6,426 bases of DNA, taken from the NCBI GenBank assembly GCA_937914785.1, contig CALGIV010000054.1, positions 1-6,426 of the forward strand. The letters run 5' to 3'. This stretch comes from an uncultured Eubacteriaceae bacterium (lineage in GTDB: Bacteria > Bacillota > Clostridia > Eubacteriales > UBA1433). A program made the translations under genes and the position numbers. Below, in pieces: positions 1 through 5,470 of the stretch; positions within the stretch are counted from its first letter, which is position 1, and each line of letters starts with the position of its first letter. Under the pieces are notes generated by a model. That model searched no databases and had not been told where the DNA came from. It worked only from the letters and a program-made list of their open reading frames with translations.

Positions 1-864
1 GTCTCCCTGCCATTGGAACCGATCCGAAATGCGATGGACAGTCTCGTAGAAAACTTAGACGAAAAAGACGGTTCCGGAGCCGCTTACGGCATTTTAACGA
101 CGGATAAAGTTGCCAAGGAACTCGCACTGGAATTTAAGCTCGGCGGCGCTGTCTGCCGCATCGGCGGCATTGCCAAAGGCTCCGGCATGATCCATCCGAA
201 TATGGCAACGATGTTTTCGTTTATCACGACAGACGTTTCAATCAGCACAAAGATGCTGAAAAAAGCACTTTCCCGTATTGTCGACGAAACTTTCAATATG
301 ATCAGCATCGACGGGGACACATCGACGAACGATATGGTTTGCCTGCTGGCAAACGGGAATGCGAATAATAAAACCATCGACGAAGAAGGCATAGACTTCG
401 ATCTTTTCTGCGCCGCACTAAAGGAGCTCAGCACGTATCTCGCCCGCGAGATCGCCCGCGACGGAGAAGGCGCTTCCAAGCTGCTGACCTGTAATGTCTG
501 TCGCGCAAAAAGCCTTACGGATGCGCGCAAGATCGCCAAAAGCGTGATCACGTCTTCTCTGTTCAAAGCCGCCTGCTTCGGCGCCGATGCCAACTGGGGG
601 CGCATCCTGTGCGCCGTCGGCTATGCGGACGCCGAGTTCGATTTGAATCATATTTCTATCTGGCTCAGCAGTGCCGAAGGTAAAATAGAAGTATGCCGAA
701 ATGGGCTGGGGCTTACTTTCAACGAAGAACTGGCAAAGGCAATCTTACTGGAACCTGAAATCAAGATCGATATTTACTTGAGCGACGGCGAATACGATGC
801 GACGGCCTGGGGCTGTGATCTGACGTATGATTACGTCAAAATCAACGGCTCCTACCGTACATAA
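1..864 (+). CDS. argJ: Glutamate N-acetyltransferase / acetylornithine acetyltransferase ArgJ (5'-partial)
   Basis: ArgJ transfers the acetyl group from N2-acetylornithine to glutamate, giving ornithine and recycling N-acetylglutamate; bifunctional members also use acetyl-CoA. The reading frame is open from base 1, beginning VSLPLEPIRNAM, which matches the alpha-chain stretch usually written GxPLPMxxI, so the start lies outside the window. About 120 N-terminal residues of the usual ~400 are missing. The self-cleavage motif GSGMIHPNMATM is present; cleavage is expected between Ala and Thr, and the nucleophilic Thr is fragment codon 70 (208-210), leaving a normal-sized 218-residue beta chain. 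Other family blocks are GDTSTNDMV, DGEGASKL, GADANWGRILCAVG and the C-terminal YVKINGSYRT. It is the first visible gene of an argJ-argB-argD operon; argC is the expected upstream neighbour but is not visible. Whether it is mono- or bifunctional cannot be told from this fragment. Confidence 0.97.
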   Translation, partial: VSLPLEPIRNAMDSLVENLDEKDGSGAAYGILTTDKVAKELALEFKLGGAVCRIGGIAKGSGMIHPNMATMFSFITTDVSISTKMLKKALSRIVDETFNMISIDGDTSTNDMVCLLANGNANNKTIDEEGIDFDLFCAALKELSTYLAREIARDGEGASKLLTCNVCRAKSLTDARKIAKSVITSSLFKAACFGADANWGRILCAVGYADAEFDLNHISIWLSSAEGKIEVCRNGLGLTFNEELAKAILLEPEIKIDIYLSDGEYDATAWGCDLTYDYVKINGSYRT

Positions 865-876
865 GGAGCATAAGAT

Positions 877-1722
877 ATGAACGCTACGCTCTTGACTGCG
901 CTTGAAGCAAAGTACCGCGGCAAGCACATCGTAATCAAGTACGGCGGCAGTATTATGACCGATGAAGAAGCTGCCGCTTCTTTTATTCGTAATGTCGTCA
1001 TGCTTCATAACCTCGGCATCGGCGTCATCTTAATCCACGGCGGCGGTCCGGCGATCAATGCGATGCTGCATCGCGTCGGTATTGAAAGTAAGTTTATCGA
1101 CGGCCTGCGCCATACTGATGAAGCGACGATCGAGATTGTCCAGATGGTGCTGTGCGGTCAGGTAAACAAGGACTTAAGCCGGCTTATCAGCCTCAGCGGC
1201 GGTAAAGCACTCGGTATCTCCGGCTTGGATGCCGGCATCATTACGGCAGAAAAGAAGACCGGCAAAGCCGACTTGGGATTCGTCGGCCGGATTACCACCA
1301 TCAACACGATGCCGCTTTTAGACATTCTGAATGCAGGCTATATTCCGGTGTTGTCGACGTTGGGCGGCGATAAGGCAGGCAATGTCTATAACATCAACGC
1401 CGACACGGTCGCCGGCGAAGTGGCCGCAGCATTGAACGCCTCCGCTTTCTTTCTGCTGACCGACGTAGCAGGCATTCTGCGCGATAAAGACGACCCTGAA
1501 AGCTTAATCAAGGCCATCGATGTCCCGCAGGCCGAACAGGCCATTGCCGACGGCGTCATTGCCGGCGGGATGATTCCTAAGACGCAATGCTGTATCAACG
1601 CCGTAAGCCACGGCGTTGAACGCGCCTATATCATCGATGGCAGAAAGAAATATCTGTTGCTTTCCATCCTGCATAGAAATGACGGCGGCGGCACGATGTT
1701 TGTACGCCGGCTGAAACCATAG
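877..1722 (+). CDS. argB: N-acetylglutamate kinase ArgB
   Basis: ArgB phosphorylates N-acetyl-L-glutamate with ATP to N-acetylglutamyl-5-phosphate, the second step of arginine synthesis, in the cytoplasm. The 281-residue product has the amino-acid-kinase motifs in order: IKYGG (Lys21), HGGGP (54-58), GLRHT (Arg78), GISGLD (113-118), YNINAD (171-176, with the Asn172 and Asp176 equivalents of the E. coli substrate and catalytic residues), LLTDVAGIL (193-201) and GGMIPK (Lys235). The ATG start is fixed by an in-frame stop at 871-873 and by AAGGAG at 863-868, which overlaps the argJ stop. Two ends are unusual. Only about 16 residues precede the first kinase strand, shorter than the N-terminal helix of arginine-sensitive hexameric enzymes. 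Near the C-terminus the common LLEIFTDxGxGT stretch reads LLSILHRNDGGGT, with Ser in place of Glu and one extra residue. Catalytic function looks intact; arginine feedback is uncertain. Confidence 0.97.
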   Translation: MNATLLTALEAKYRGKHIVIKYGGSIMTDEEAAASFIRNVVMLHNLGIGVILIHGGGPAINAMLHRVGIESKFIDGLRHTDEATIEIVQMVLCGQVNKDLSRLISLSGGKALGISGLDAGIITAEKKTGKADLGFVGRITTINTMPLLDILNAGYIPVLSTLGGDKAGNVYNINADTVAGEVAAALNASAFFLLTDVAGILRDKDDPESLIKAIDVPQAEQAIADGVIAGGMIPKTQCCINAVSHGVERAYIIDGRKKYLLLSILHRNDGGGTMFVRRLKP

Positions 1723-1732
1723 GAGGATAAAT

Positions 1733-2905
1733 ATGGATAATCAAACTGTCATAAACAAAACCAAAGAACATATTGCAAACACTTACGGCCGTTACGACGT
1801 GGCCATTCAGCGCGGCAGCGGCGCGCGCTGCACGGACTTTGACGGCAAAGAATACATCGACTTCACGAGCGGCATTGGCGTGAACTCTCTCGGTTTCTGC
1901 AATGAGACATGGGCACTGGCCGTCAGCCGTCAGGCACAAACTTTAAATCACACATCCAACCTTTACTACACGGAGCCGGGCGCGCTGCTGGCCGAACGGC
2001 TGTGCAAGGCGACGGGGATGAAGAAAGCCTTCTTCTCCAACTCCGGCGCAGAAGCCAACGAAGGCGCGATCAAAGCGGCACGCAAATACAGCTACGATAA
2101 ATACGGCAGCGGCCGGTATGAAATCGTCACCCTCGTCAATTCTTTTCATGGCCGTACACTGGCCACGATCACGGCGACGGGCCAAGACGTATTTCATCAA
2201 TTCTTCGACCCGTTTGTCGAAGGTTTCCGCTACGCCAAAGCGAACGATATTGACGATGTGCTTGACAAAGTGAATGATCAAACCTGCGCGATTATGATTG
2301 AGGTCATTCAGGGTGAAGGCGGCATCTTAACGCTTGAAGGCGACTTTTTGAACGCGCTCGATAAGCTGGCAAAAGAGCGCGACATCCTGCTCATCGTCGA
2401 CGAGGTACAGACCGGCATCGGCAGAACAGGCACTCTTTTCGCCTATAGCCATTTTGATCTTATGCCCAATATAGTCACGGCTGCCAAAGGACTTGGCGGC
2501 GGCCTGCCGATCGGCGCCATACTGTTCGACGAAAAAACCCAAAATGTGCTTTCTCCCGGCACCCACGCGACGACGTACGGCGCAAACCCTATCTGCTGCG
2601 CAGGCGCCAATGCCGTATTGGACTATCTGACGGACGATAAGTTAAGAACAATAACCCAAAACAATACGATGATAACCGACTATATTTTACATCTTCCCCA
2701 CGTTAAAAGCGTCTCCGGCCTGGGGCTGATGATCGGTATTGAGATCGATATCGACAACCAGACTGTCGTCAAAAAATGCATTGAAAAAGGGCTGCTCGTT
2801 CTTACGGCCAAACATAAAATCCGACTTCTGCCGCCACTGAACATCACTGCAGAAGAAATCGATGCCGGGCTGGCAATCCTGAAAGATGTCCTTCACTCTA
2901 TCTAA
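1733..2905 (+). CDS. argD: Acetylornithine aminotransferase ArgD (class III PLP)
   Basis: ArgD is a PLP-dependent aminotransferase that converts N-acetylglutamate 5-semialdehyde and glutamate to N2-acetylornithine and 2-oxoglutarate. The 390-residue length is normal for the family. Visible landmarks are FTSGIGVNSLG near the N-terminus, SNSGAEANE (phosphate-binding loop, around 104-110), SFHGRT (137-142), EVIQGEGG, IVDEVQTGIGRTG (Asp223, expected to contact the pyridine nitrogen), AAKGLGGGLPIGA (Lys252, expected Schiff-base lysine) and ATTYGANP (Thr281, probable phosphate contact; the usual form is STFGGNP). The ATG follows AGGAGG at 1721-1726, which overlaps the argB stop, with six bases of spacing, so translation is probably coupled. 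Enzymes of this family can also act on ornithine or succinyl-diaminopimelate, but the position directly after argJB supports the arginine role. A likely terminator follows at 2941-2972, so this is the last gene of the operon. Confidence 0.97.
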   Translation: MDNQTVINKTKEHIANTYGRYDVAIQRGSGARCTDFDGKEYIDFTSGIGVNSLGFCNETWALAVSRQAQTLNHTSNLYYTEPGALLAERLCKATGMKKAFFSNSGAEANEGAIKAARKYSYDKYGSGRYEIVTLVNSFHGRTLATITATGQDVFHQFFDPFVEGFRYAKANDIDDVLDKVNDQTCAIMIEVIQGEGGILTLEGDFLNALDKLAKERDILLIVDEVQTGIGRTGTLFAYSHFDLMPNIVTAAKGLGGGLPIGAILFDEKTQNVLSPGTHATTYGANPICCAGANAVLDYLTDDKLRTITQNNTMITDYILHLPHVKSVSGLGLMIGIEIDIDNQTVVKKCIEKGLLVLTAKHKIRLLPPLNITAEEIDAGLAILKDVLHSI

Positions 2906-2940
2906 ATAAAAAACATCGCTGCTTATGGCGACGCTACAAC

Positions 2941-2972
2941 AGAGGCTATCCTTAAAAGGATGGTCTTTGTTT
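2941..2972 (+). terminator. Intrinsic terminator of the argJBD operon
   Basis: Bases 2941-2952 and 2957-2968 can form a 12-base-pair RNA stem (three of the pairs G-U) closed by a four-base TAAA loop. The descending arm runs into TTTGTTT at 2966-2972. It starts 36 bases after the argD stop, as expected for the end of the operon. The interrupted T-run and the wobble pairs make it moderate rather than strong. Confidence 0.65.
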
Positions 2973-3045
2973 CATTTATGGCTTTAATTCGTTACACAAA
3001 ACAGTTTTGCATTTAGAACCTACTGTGCTAGAAATAAACGTATCA

Positions 3046-3249
3046 TCAAGTTTCTTCTTCTATGTTTATACTTTTGATTCTTGTGCGCTTGAAAAAGCGC
3101 GAAGAAAATAAAGAATGAACAGCCAAGAAAAGCCAAACATCAAACCGATAATATTGCATTTTCAATATAATACCAAAAAAAGAGCCAATCCCAACCGTTA
3201 AATATCGGATGACATTGACCCTGAAACTTATCCAAACCTTTAGCCGCGA
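3046..3249 (-). pseudogene. Possible remnant of a small membrane-protein gene
   Basis: On the minus strand the frame is open for 67 codons, from just after a TGA at 3250-3252 to a TGA at 3046-3048. The peptide has a hydrophobic aromatic middle (TVGIGSFFGIIL, then FDVWLFLAV), then a basic patch (FFKRTRIK) and an acidic end (NIEEET). This order is typical of the tail of a membrane protein rather than of random AT-rich DNA. It has no ATG near its beginning; the first ATG (3157-3159) would give only 37 residues, and I see no ribosome binding site. It lies in the same frame as murC, 24 bases past its stop, with a further stop between. I do not recognise the family. It may equally be a chance open frame. 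Confidence 0.2.
3085..3100. repeat. Small perfect hairpin, GCGCTT stem with GAAA loop
   Basis: GCGCTT (3085-3090) and AAGCGC (3095-3100) form a perfect six-base-pair stem around a GAAA tetraloop when read on the + strand. Neither strand shows a T-run after it, so it is not a standard intrinsic terminator. It may stabilise the 3' end of a transcript or be incidental. Confidence 0.35.
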
Positions 3250-3273
3250 TCAGCTAACCCTGAAAAAAGCAGC

Positions 3274-4686
3274 CTACCTTCTATCACCCTCATACACTTC
3301 CCGCAACCGATCCACCAGCATAAATGCAACCTGATTGATGCTCTGTGAGCCGGCCACCATAACAAAGTCGCCCGGCCCAAGCCGCTCAAGCAAATAATCG
3401 ACAATATCGTCAAATTTACTGATGCACACCGACGGTGTACCGTAGCGCTCCTGAACAGCTTCTGCAACCTGATCACTGCTCACGCCCCACTCATTGGCCT
3501 CACGGTCAGAGTAGACATCGTTCATAATCAGAAAATCACAATCGTGCAACGCCTCTGCAAACTCATCGAAGAACGCGTACACACGCGAATACGTATGCGG
3601 CTGAAAAATGACCCATAAGTTATTATGCTCATAATTGTGACACGCTTCAATCGTCACTTTCACTTCGGTTGGATGATGCGCATAATCTTCATAGACTTTG
3701 ATCTGGTTGACCTCTCCACGAAACTCAAAACGCCGTTTCGTGCCGGAAAAAGACGCCAGCGTCTTTTGCATCGACTCGGCCGAAACGCCGAGGAAATCGC
3801 CGCAGATAATCGAGGCCAGTGCATTGAGCACATTGTGCTGCCCCTGCACGACAAGGCTGAACGTTCCGTAATAATCGCCGAATTTATACACATCAAACGT
3901 CGGACGCCCCAGCTTATCGTACGTGATATTGCCCGCGTAAAAGTCATTCTCTTCGCCCAATCCAAAGCGGACGACATTACAATCGCATTGCTCTGCAATA
4001 TAAGCGATTTCTTTGTCATCTCCATTTAAAATAACCAAGCCATCCTTTGGCACGATTTGCGCAAACTTTAGAAAAGATTCGCGAATCTGCTCAATCCCGC
4101 CGGTAAAATAGTCCAGATGGTCTTCTTCCACATTTGCAATGATCGCAACATAATGCTGTGAATCTAAAAAGCTGTCGACATATTCACACGCTTCGGTCAC
4201 AAAGTATTCACTGGGACCAAGCCGATAGTTCCCATCGATTTCCGCCAGCGTTCCGCCGATGCTGATCGCCGGATCCAGCCCCGCATTCAACAGCATCAAC
4301 GCAATCATCGACGACATCGTCGTCTTACCGTGCGTGCCGGAAGCTGCGACTGTCTTCGGATACAGCGTTGTCAGATAGCCCAAAAATTCCTTGCGCTGCA
4401 TAATCGGCAGACTGCGTCTGCGCGCCTCTGTCATTTCCGGATTTTGTTCGTTAATGGCTGCCGTATATACGACGAGATCGCAATCTGCCGGAATGTTTGC
4501 AGCCTTATGGCCGATTTTAATATCGTGACCTTCTGCAGCCAGCTTATCCGTATAAATACACGGACGCATATCCGAGCCGCTGATCAAATGGCCTTTATCG
4601 GCCGCAATATGCGCAAGCCCGCTCATACTGGTGCCGCCGATGCCGATAAAATGAATCTTTTTAATTTTATTAAAGTCAAGCGTCAA
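3274..4686 (-). CDS. murC: UDP-N-acetylmuramate--L-alanine ligase MurC
   Basis: MurC adds L-alanine to UDP-MurNAc with ATP, the first amino-acid step of peptidoglycan stem synthesis, in the cytoplasm. From the TTG start the protein has 470 residues, normal for the family. Landmarks are the Rossmann-like GIGGTSMSG (15-23), the ATP loop GTHGKTT (117-123), TEACEY (164-169), NVEEDHLD (185-192), GQHNVLNALAS (282-292), SGTKRRFE (314-321), EDYAHHPTE (333-341) and QPHTYSR (362-368). All three Mur-ligase domains are present. The longest frame would begin with GTG at 4698, four codons earlier. I prefer the TTG at 4684-4686 because GGTGGTGA (4692-4699 on the minus strand) lies at Shine-Dalgarno distance from it. 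The promoter at 4717-4745 would also leave only about a dozen untranslated bases before the GTG. The gene is divergent from spoVG, unlike the co-directional order common in Clostridia. Confidence 0.96.
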   Translation of the reverse strand: MTLDFNKIKKIHFIGIGGTSMSGLAHIAADKGHLISGSDMRPCIYTDKLAAEGHDIKIGHKAANIPADCDLVVYTAAINEQNPEMTEARRRSLPIMQRKEFLGYLTTLYPKTVAASGTHGKTTMSSMIALMLLNAGLDPAISIGGTLAEIDGNYRLGPSEYFVTEACEYVDSFLDSQHYVAIIANVEEDHLDYFTGGIEQIRESFLKFAQIVPKDGLVILNGDDKEIAYIAEQCDCNVVRFGLGEENDFYAGNITYDKLGRPTFDVYKFGDYYGTFSLVVQGQHNVLNALASIICGDFLGVSAESMQKTLASFSGTKRRFEFRGEVNQIKVYEDYAHHPTEVKVTIEACHNYEHNNLWVIFQPHTYSRVYAFFDEFAEALHDCDFLIMNDVYSDREANEWGVSSDQVAEAVQERYGTPSVCISKFDDIVDYLLERLGPGDFVMVAGSQSINQVAFMLVDRLREVYEGDRR

Positions 4687-4716
4687 GTTATTCACCACCG
4701 TTAAAAAAGTAATTTT

Positions 4717-4745
4717 ATTATATAGTTATTCAACTGAATTAGCAA
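4717..4745 (-). promoter_or_regulatory. Sigma-A-type promoter of murC
   Basis: Read on the minus strand, TTGCTA (4740-4745) is followed after exactly 17 bases by TATAAT (4717-4722), a perfect -10 box with a 4-of-6 -35 box. The predicted transcript would begin near 4709-4711. That leaves about 24 bases, including GGTGGTGA, before the preferred TTG start of murC. Confidence 0.7.
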
Positions 4746-4770
4746 ATATTTTTCATCCTTGACAAGTATA

Positions 4771-4778
4771 TGTATACA
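4771..4778. repeat. TGTATACA palindrome, copy 1 (murC side)
   Basis: TGTATACA is a perfect eight-base palindrome. This copy overlaps a further inverted repeat, GTATA-TG-TATAC (4766-4777), and lies about 25 bases upstream of the murC -35 box. An identical octamer lies at 4977-4984. A dimeric repressor or activator site is possible, but no known regulator motif is identified. Confidence 0.35.
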
Positions 4779-4873
4779 ATCATTTTTTACAAAGTAAACA
4801 TTTACCTGTTTTTATTTAAATGATTATTTTAATATTCTTTTTACTATTAAACTCTTTTTTTAATCAAATCACA

Positions 4874-4912
4874 AAAAAACAGCGTTTTTTATACTGTTTT
4901 TTCAAAAAAACG
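4874..4912 (+). promoter_or_regulatory. Two mutually exclusive hairpins upstream of spoVG
   Basis: AAAAAACAG (4874-4882) pairs perfectly with CTGTTTTTT (4894-4902) around an 11-base loop. The loop itself begins CGTTTTTT (4883-4890), which can pair instead with AAAAAACG (4905-4912). The two stems cannot form together, and the second is followed by TTTTCTTTTT. The arrangement resembles an attenuator, but the stems are nearly all A-U and it is not shown that spoVG transcripts start upstream of it. Confidence 0.3.
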
Positions 4913-4966
4913 TTTTCTTTTTCCATTCTTTGGGCTATTATAGTATTAAGCAGTATGCGTTTTATG

Positions 4967-4984
4967 TGTATATTGTTGTATACA
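4967..4984. repeat. TGTATA-6-TATACA inverted repeat containing TGTATACA copy 2 (spoVG side)
   Basis: TGTATA (4967-4972) and TATACA (4979-4984) are perfect six-base arms around TTGTTG. The right arm is part of the second TGTATACA octamer (4977-4984). The element ends about 18 bases before the spoVG ribosome binding site, so a bound protein or the RNA hairpin could affect spoVG expression. Confidence 0.35.
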
Positions 4985-5017
4985 TCCACTGTTTTAGCAT
5001 ATGGGAGGCGTTATTCT

Positions 5018-5305
5018 ATGCAAATCACAGATATTCGAGTCAGAAAGATTTACACCGACGGCAAGATGAAAGCAATCGTTTCCGTCACTTTTGACGACGA
5101 ACTGGTCATCCACGACATCAAAATTATCGAAGGACAAAACGGTATGTTCATCGCAATGCCCAGCAGAAGAACTCCGGATGGGGAGTTCAAAGACATCGCG
5201 CATCCAATTAACATTGAAGCGCGTCAAAAGATGCAGCGGGCCATCCTGGCAAAATATGAAGAAGCTGCCGCTGAAGAGGCAGCAACCGCTGAGTTGAATA
5301 TTTAA
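5018..5305 (+). CDS. spoVG: Septation/sporulation regulator SpoVG
   Basis: SpoVG is a small cytoplasmic nucleic-acid-binding regulator. In Bacillus it affects asymmetric septation at sporulation, and in other Bacillota it influences capsule, virulence or metabolism genes. The 95-residue product shows the family pattern throughout: ITDIRVRKIYTDGKMKAIVSV, FDDELVIHDIKIIEG, GMFIAMPSRRTPDGEFKDIAHPI and the helix beginning ARQKMQ. The tail after residue 80 is Ala/Glu-rich and variable, as usual. The ATG at 5018 follows GGGAGG (5003-5008) at nine bases. The frame stays open upstream to 4820, but that part is low-complexity and hydrophobic and lacks a ribosome binding site, so the internal ATG is the true start. 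Presence of spoVG alone does not show that the organism forms spores. It is followed by glmU, as in most Bacillota. Confidence 0.96.
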   Translation: MQITDIRVRKIYTDGKMKAIVSVTFDDELVIHDIKIIEGQNGMFIAMPSRRTPDGEFKDIAHPINIEARQKMQRAILAKYEEAAAEEAATAELNI

Positions 5306-5316
5306 GCCCATTCAAC
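5293..5316 (+). repeat. Hairpin over the spoVG stop codon
   Basis: GTTGAAT (5293-5299) and ATTCAAC (5310-5316) form a perfect seven-base-pair stem with a ten-base loop that contains the spoVG TAA. No T-run follows directly, so it is at best a weak terminator or an mRNA-stabilising structure. Confidence 0.35.
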
Positions 5317-5353
5317 GTATCTGAAATATTTATTTAAAAAAAGTAAAATAACC

Positions 5354-5382
5354 ATGAATAAACTGCATAAATTTGCTATAAT
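5354..5382 (+). promoter_or_regulatory. Extended -10 promoter of glmU
   Basis: TGCTATAAT (5374-5382) combines a perfect -10 box (TATAAT, 5377-5382) with the TGn extension. At 17 bases upstream the -35 region reads ATGAAT (5354-5359), only three matches to TTGACA, as is common when the extended -10 is present. Transcription would begin near 5389, giving an approximately 80-base leader before glmU. glmU can therefore probably be transcribed without spoVG. Confidence 0.6.
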
Positions 5383-5401
5383 AAACATTGTTAGTTATAG
5401 T

Positions 5402-5430
5402 AGAAGAATTTGATGCGGTTTATTCTTTTT
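5402..5430 (+). promoter_or_regulatory. Hairpin plus T-run in the glmU leader
   Basis: AGAAGAAT (5402-5409) can pair with ATTCTTTT (5422-5429), with one G-U pair and a 12-base loop; the T-run continues to 5430. It lies between the predicted glmU transcription start and the gene, so it could act as a leaky terminator. The stem is AU-rich and weak. Confidence 0.25.
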
Positions 5431-5470
5431 AAAAGTTGAATATTTATACACAGCGTTGGAGGTGGAACTT

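Larger units (their letters stand above)
2906..3273. other. Convergent argD/murC intergenic region without a convincing gene
   Basis: This 368-base stretch separates the ends of argD (+) and murC (-). Apart from the argD terminator it holds a 13-base near-palindrome CAAAACAGTTTTG at 2997-3009 and a perfect hairpin at 3085-3100. A nine-base direct repeat ACCCTGAAA occurs at 3218-3226 and 3257-3265, and there is a minus-strand open stretch at 3046-3249 (listed separately). It is more AT-rich than the flanking genes. I see no RNA gene, no insertion sequence ends and no clear strong murC terminator. The best murC terminator candidate is a weak five-pair stem at 3185-3189/3204-3208, followed on the minus strand by a run of seven T residues. 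Confidence 0.6.
4699..5017. other. AT-rich divergent murC/spoVG control region
   Basis: About 320 very AT-rich bases separate the divergent murC and spoVG genes. The murC promoter sits at 4717-4745. On the + strand, TTGACA at 4759-4764 is a perfect -35 box but has no good -10 box at 17 bases. Weak alternatives for spoVG are TTTTCA-17-TATACA (4750-4778) and a -10-like TATTAT at 4936-4941, so the spoVG promoter is unresolved. Two overlapping hairpins (4874-4912) and two TGTATACA palindromes are listed separately. I see no purR or other gene here. The + frame that is open from 4820 into spoVG reads as low-complexity hydrophobic residues and is not a credible extension. Confidence 0.6.
5293..5446 (+). 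repeat. 12-base direct repeat GTTGAATATTTA bracketing the spoVG-glmU gap
   Basis: GTTGAATATTTA occurs at 5293-5304, over the last codons and stop of spoVG, and again at 5435-5446, just before the glmU ribosome binding site. The copies are identical and their starts are 142 bases apart. The coordinates given span both copies and the DNA between, which includes the glmU promoter. Confidence 0.6.

Noticed and set aside
84..605. Minus-strand open frame of 173 codons
   Set aside because: It is antisense to argJ, which shows all expected motifs here, including the self-cleavage site.
3240..3257. TTAGC/GCTAA stem just after murC as its terminator
   Set aside because: The stem has only five pairs and no T-run follows it on the minus strand.
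3218..3265. Nine-base direct repeat ACCCTGAAA as insertion-sequence target duplication
   Set aside because: Only 30 bases lie between the copies, with no terminal inverted repeats or transposase remnant; chance is likely.
3625..4029. Plus-strand open frame of 134 codons
   Set aside because: It lies wholly antisense to murC, whose family motifs run unbroken through the same DNA; it is a shadow frame.
4330..4704. Plus-strand open frame of 124 codons
   Set aside because: It is antisense to the 5' part of murC, including the ATP-binding loop, and has no recognisable protein features.
4820..5017. In-frame upstream extension of spoVG giving a 161-residue protein with a hydrophobic N-terminus
   Set aside because: SpoVG proteins begin at the ATG at 5018, which has a strong GGGAGG site. 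The extension is low-complexity, translated from AT-rich DNA, and has no ribosome binding site.
5403..5443. Sigma-H-like promoter for glmU (GTTGAATAT matches the -10 form RnnGAATWW)
   Set aside because: The nearest AGGA-like -35 match (GAAGAATTT) is about 23 bases upstream instead of 11-12, and it has a mismatch.
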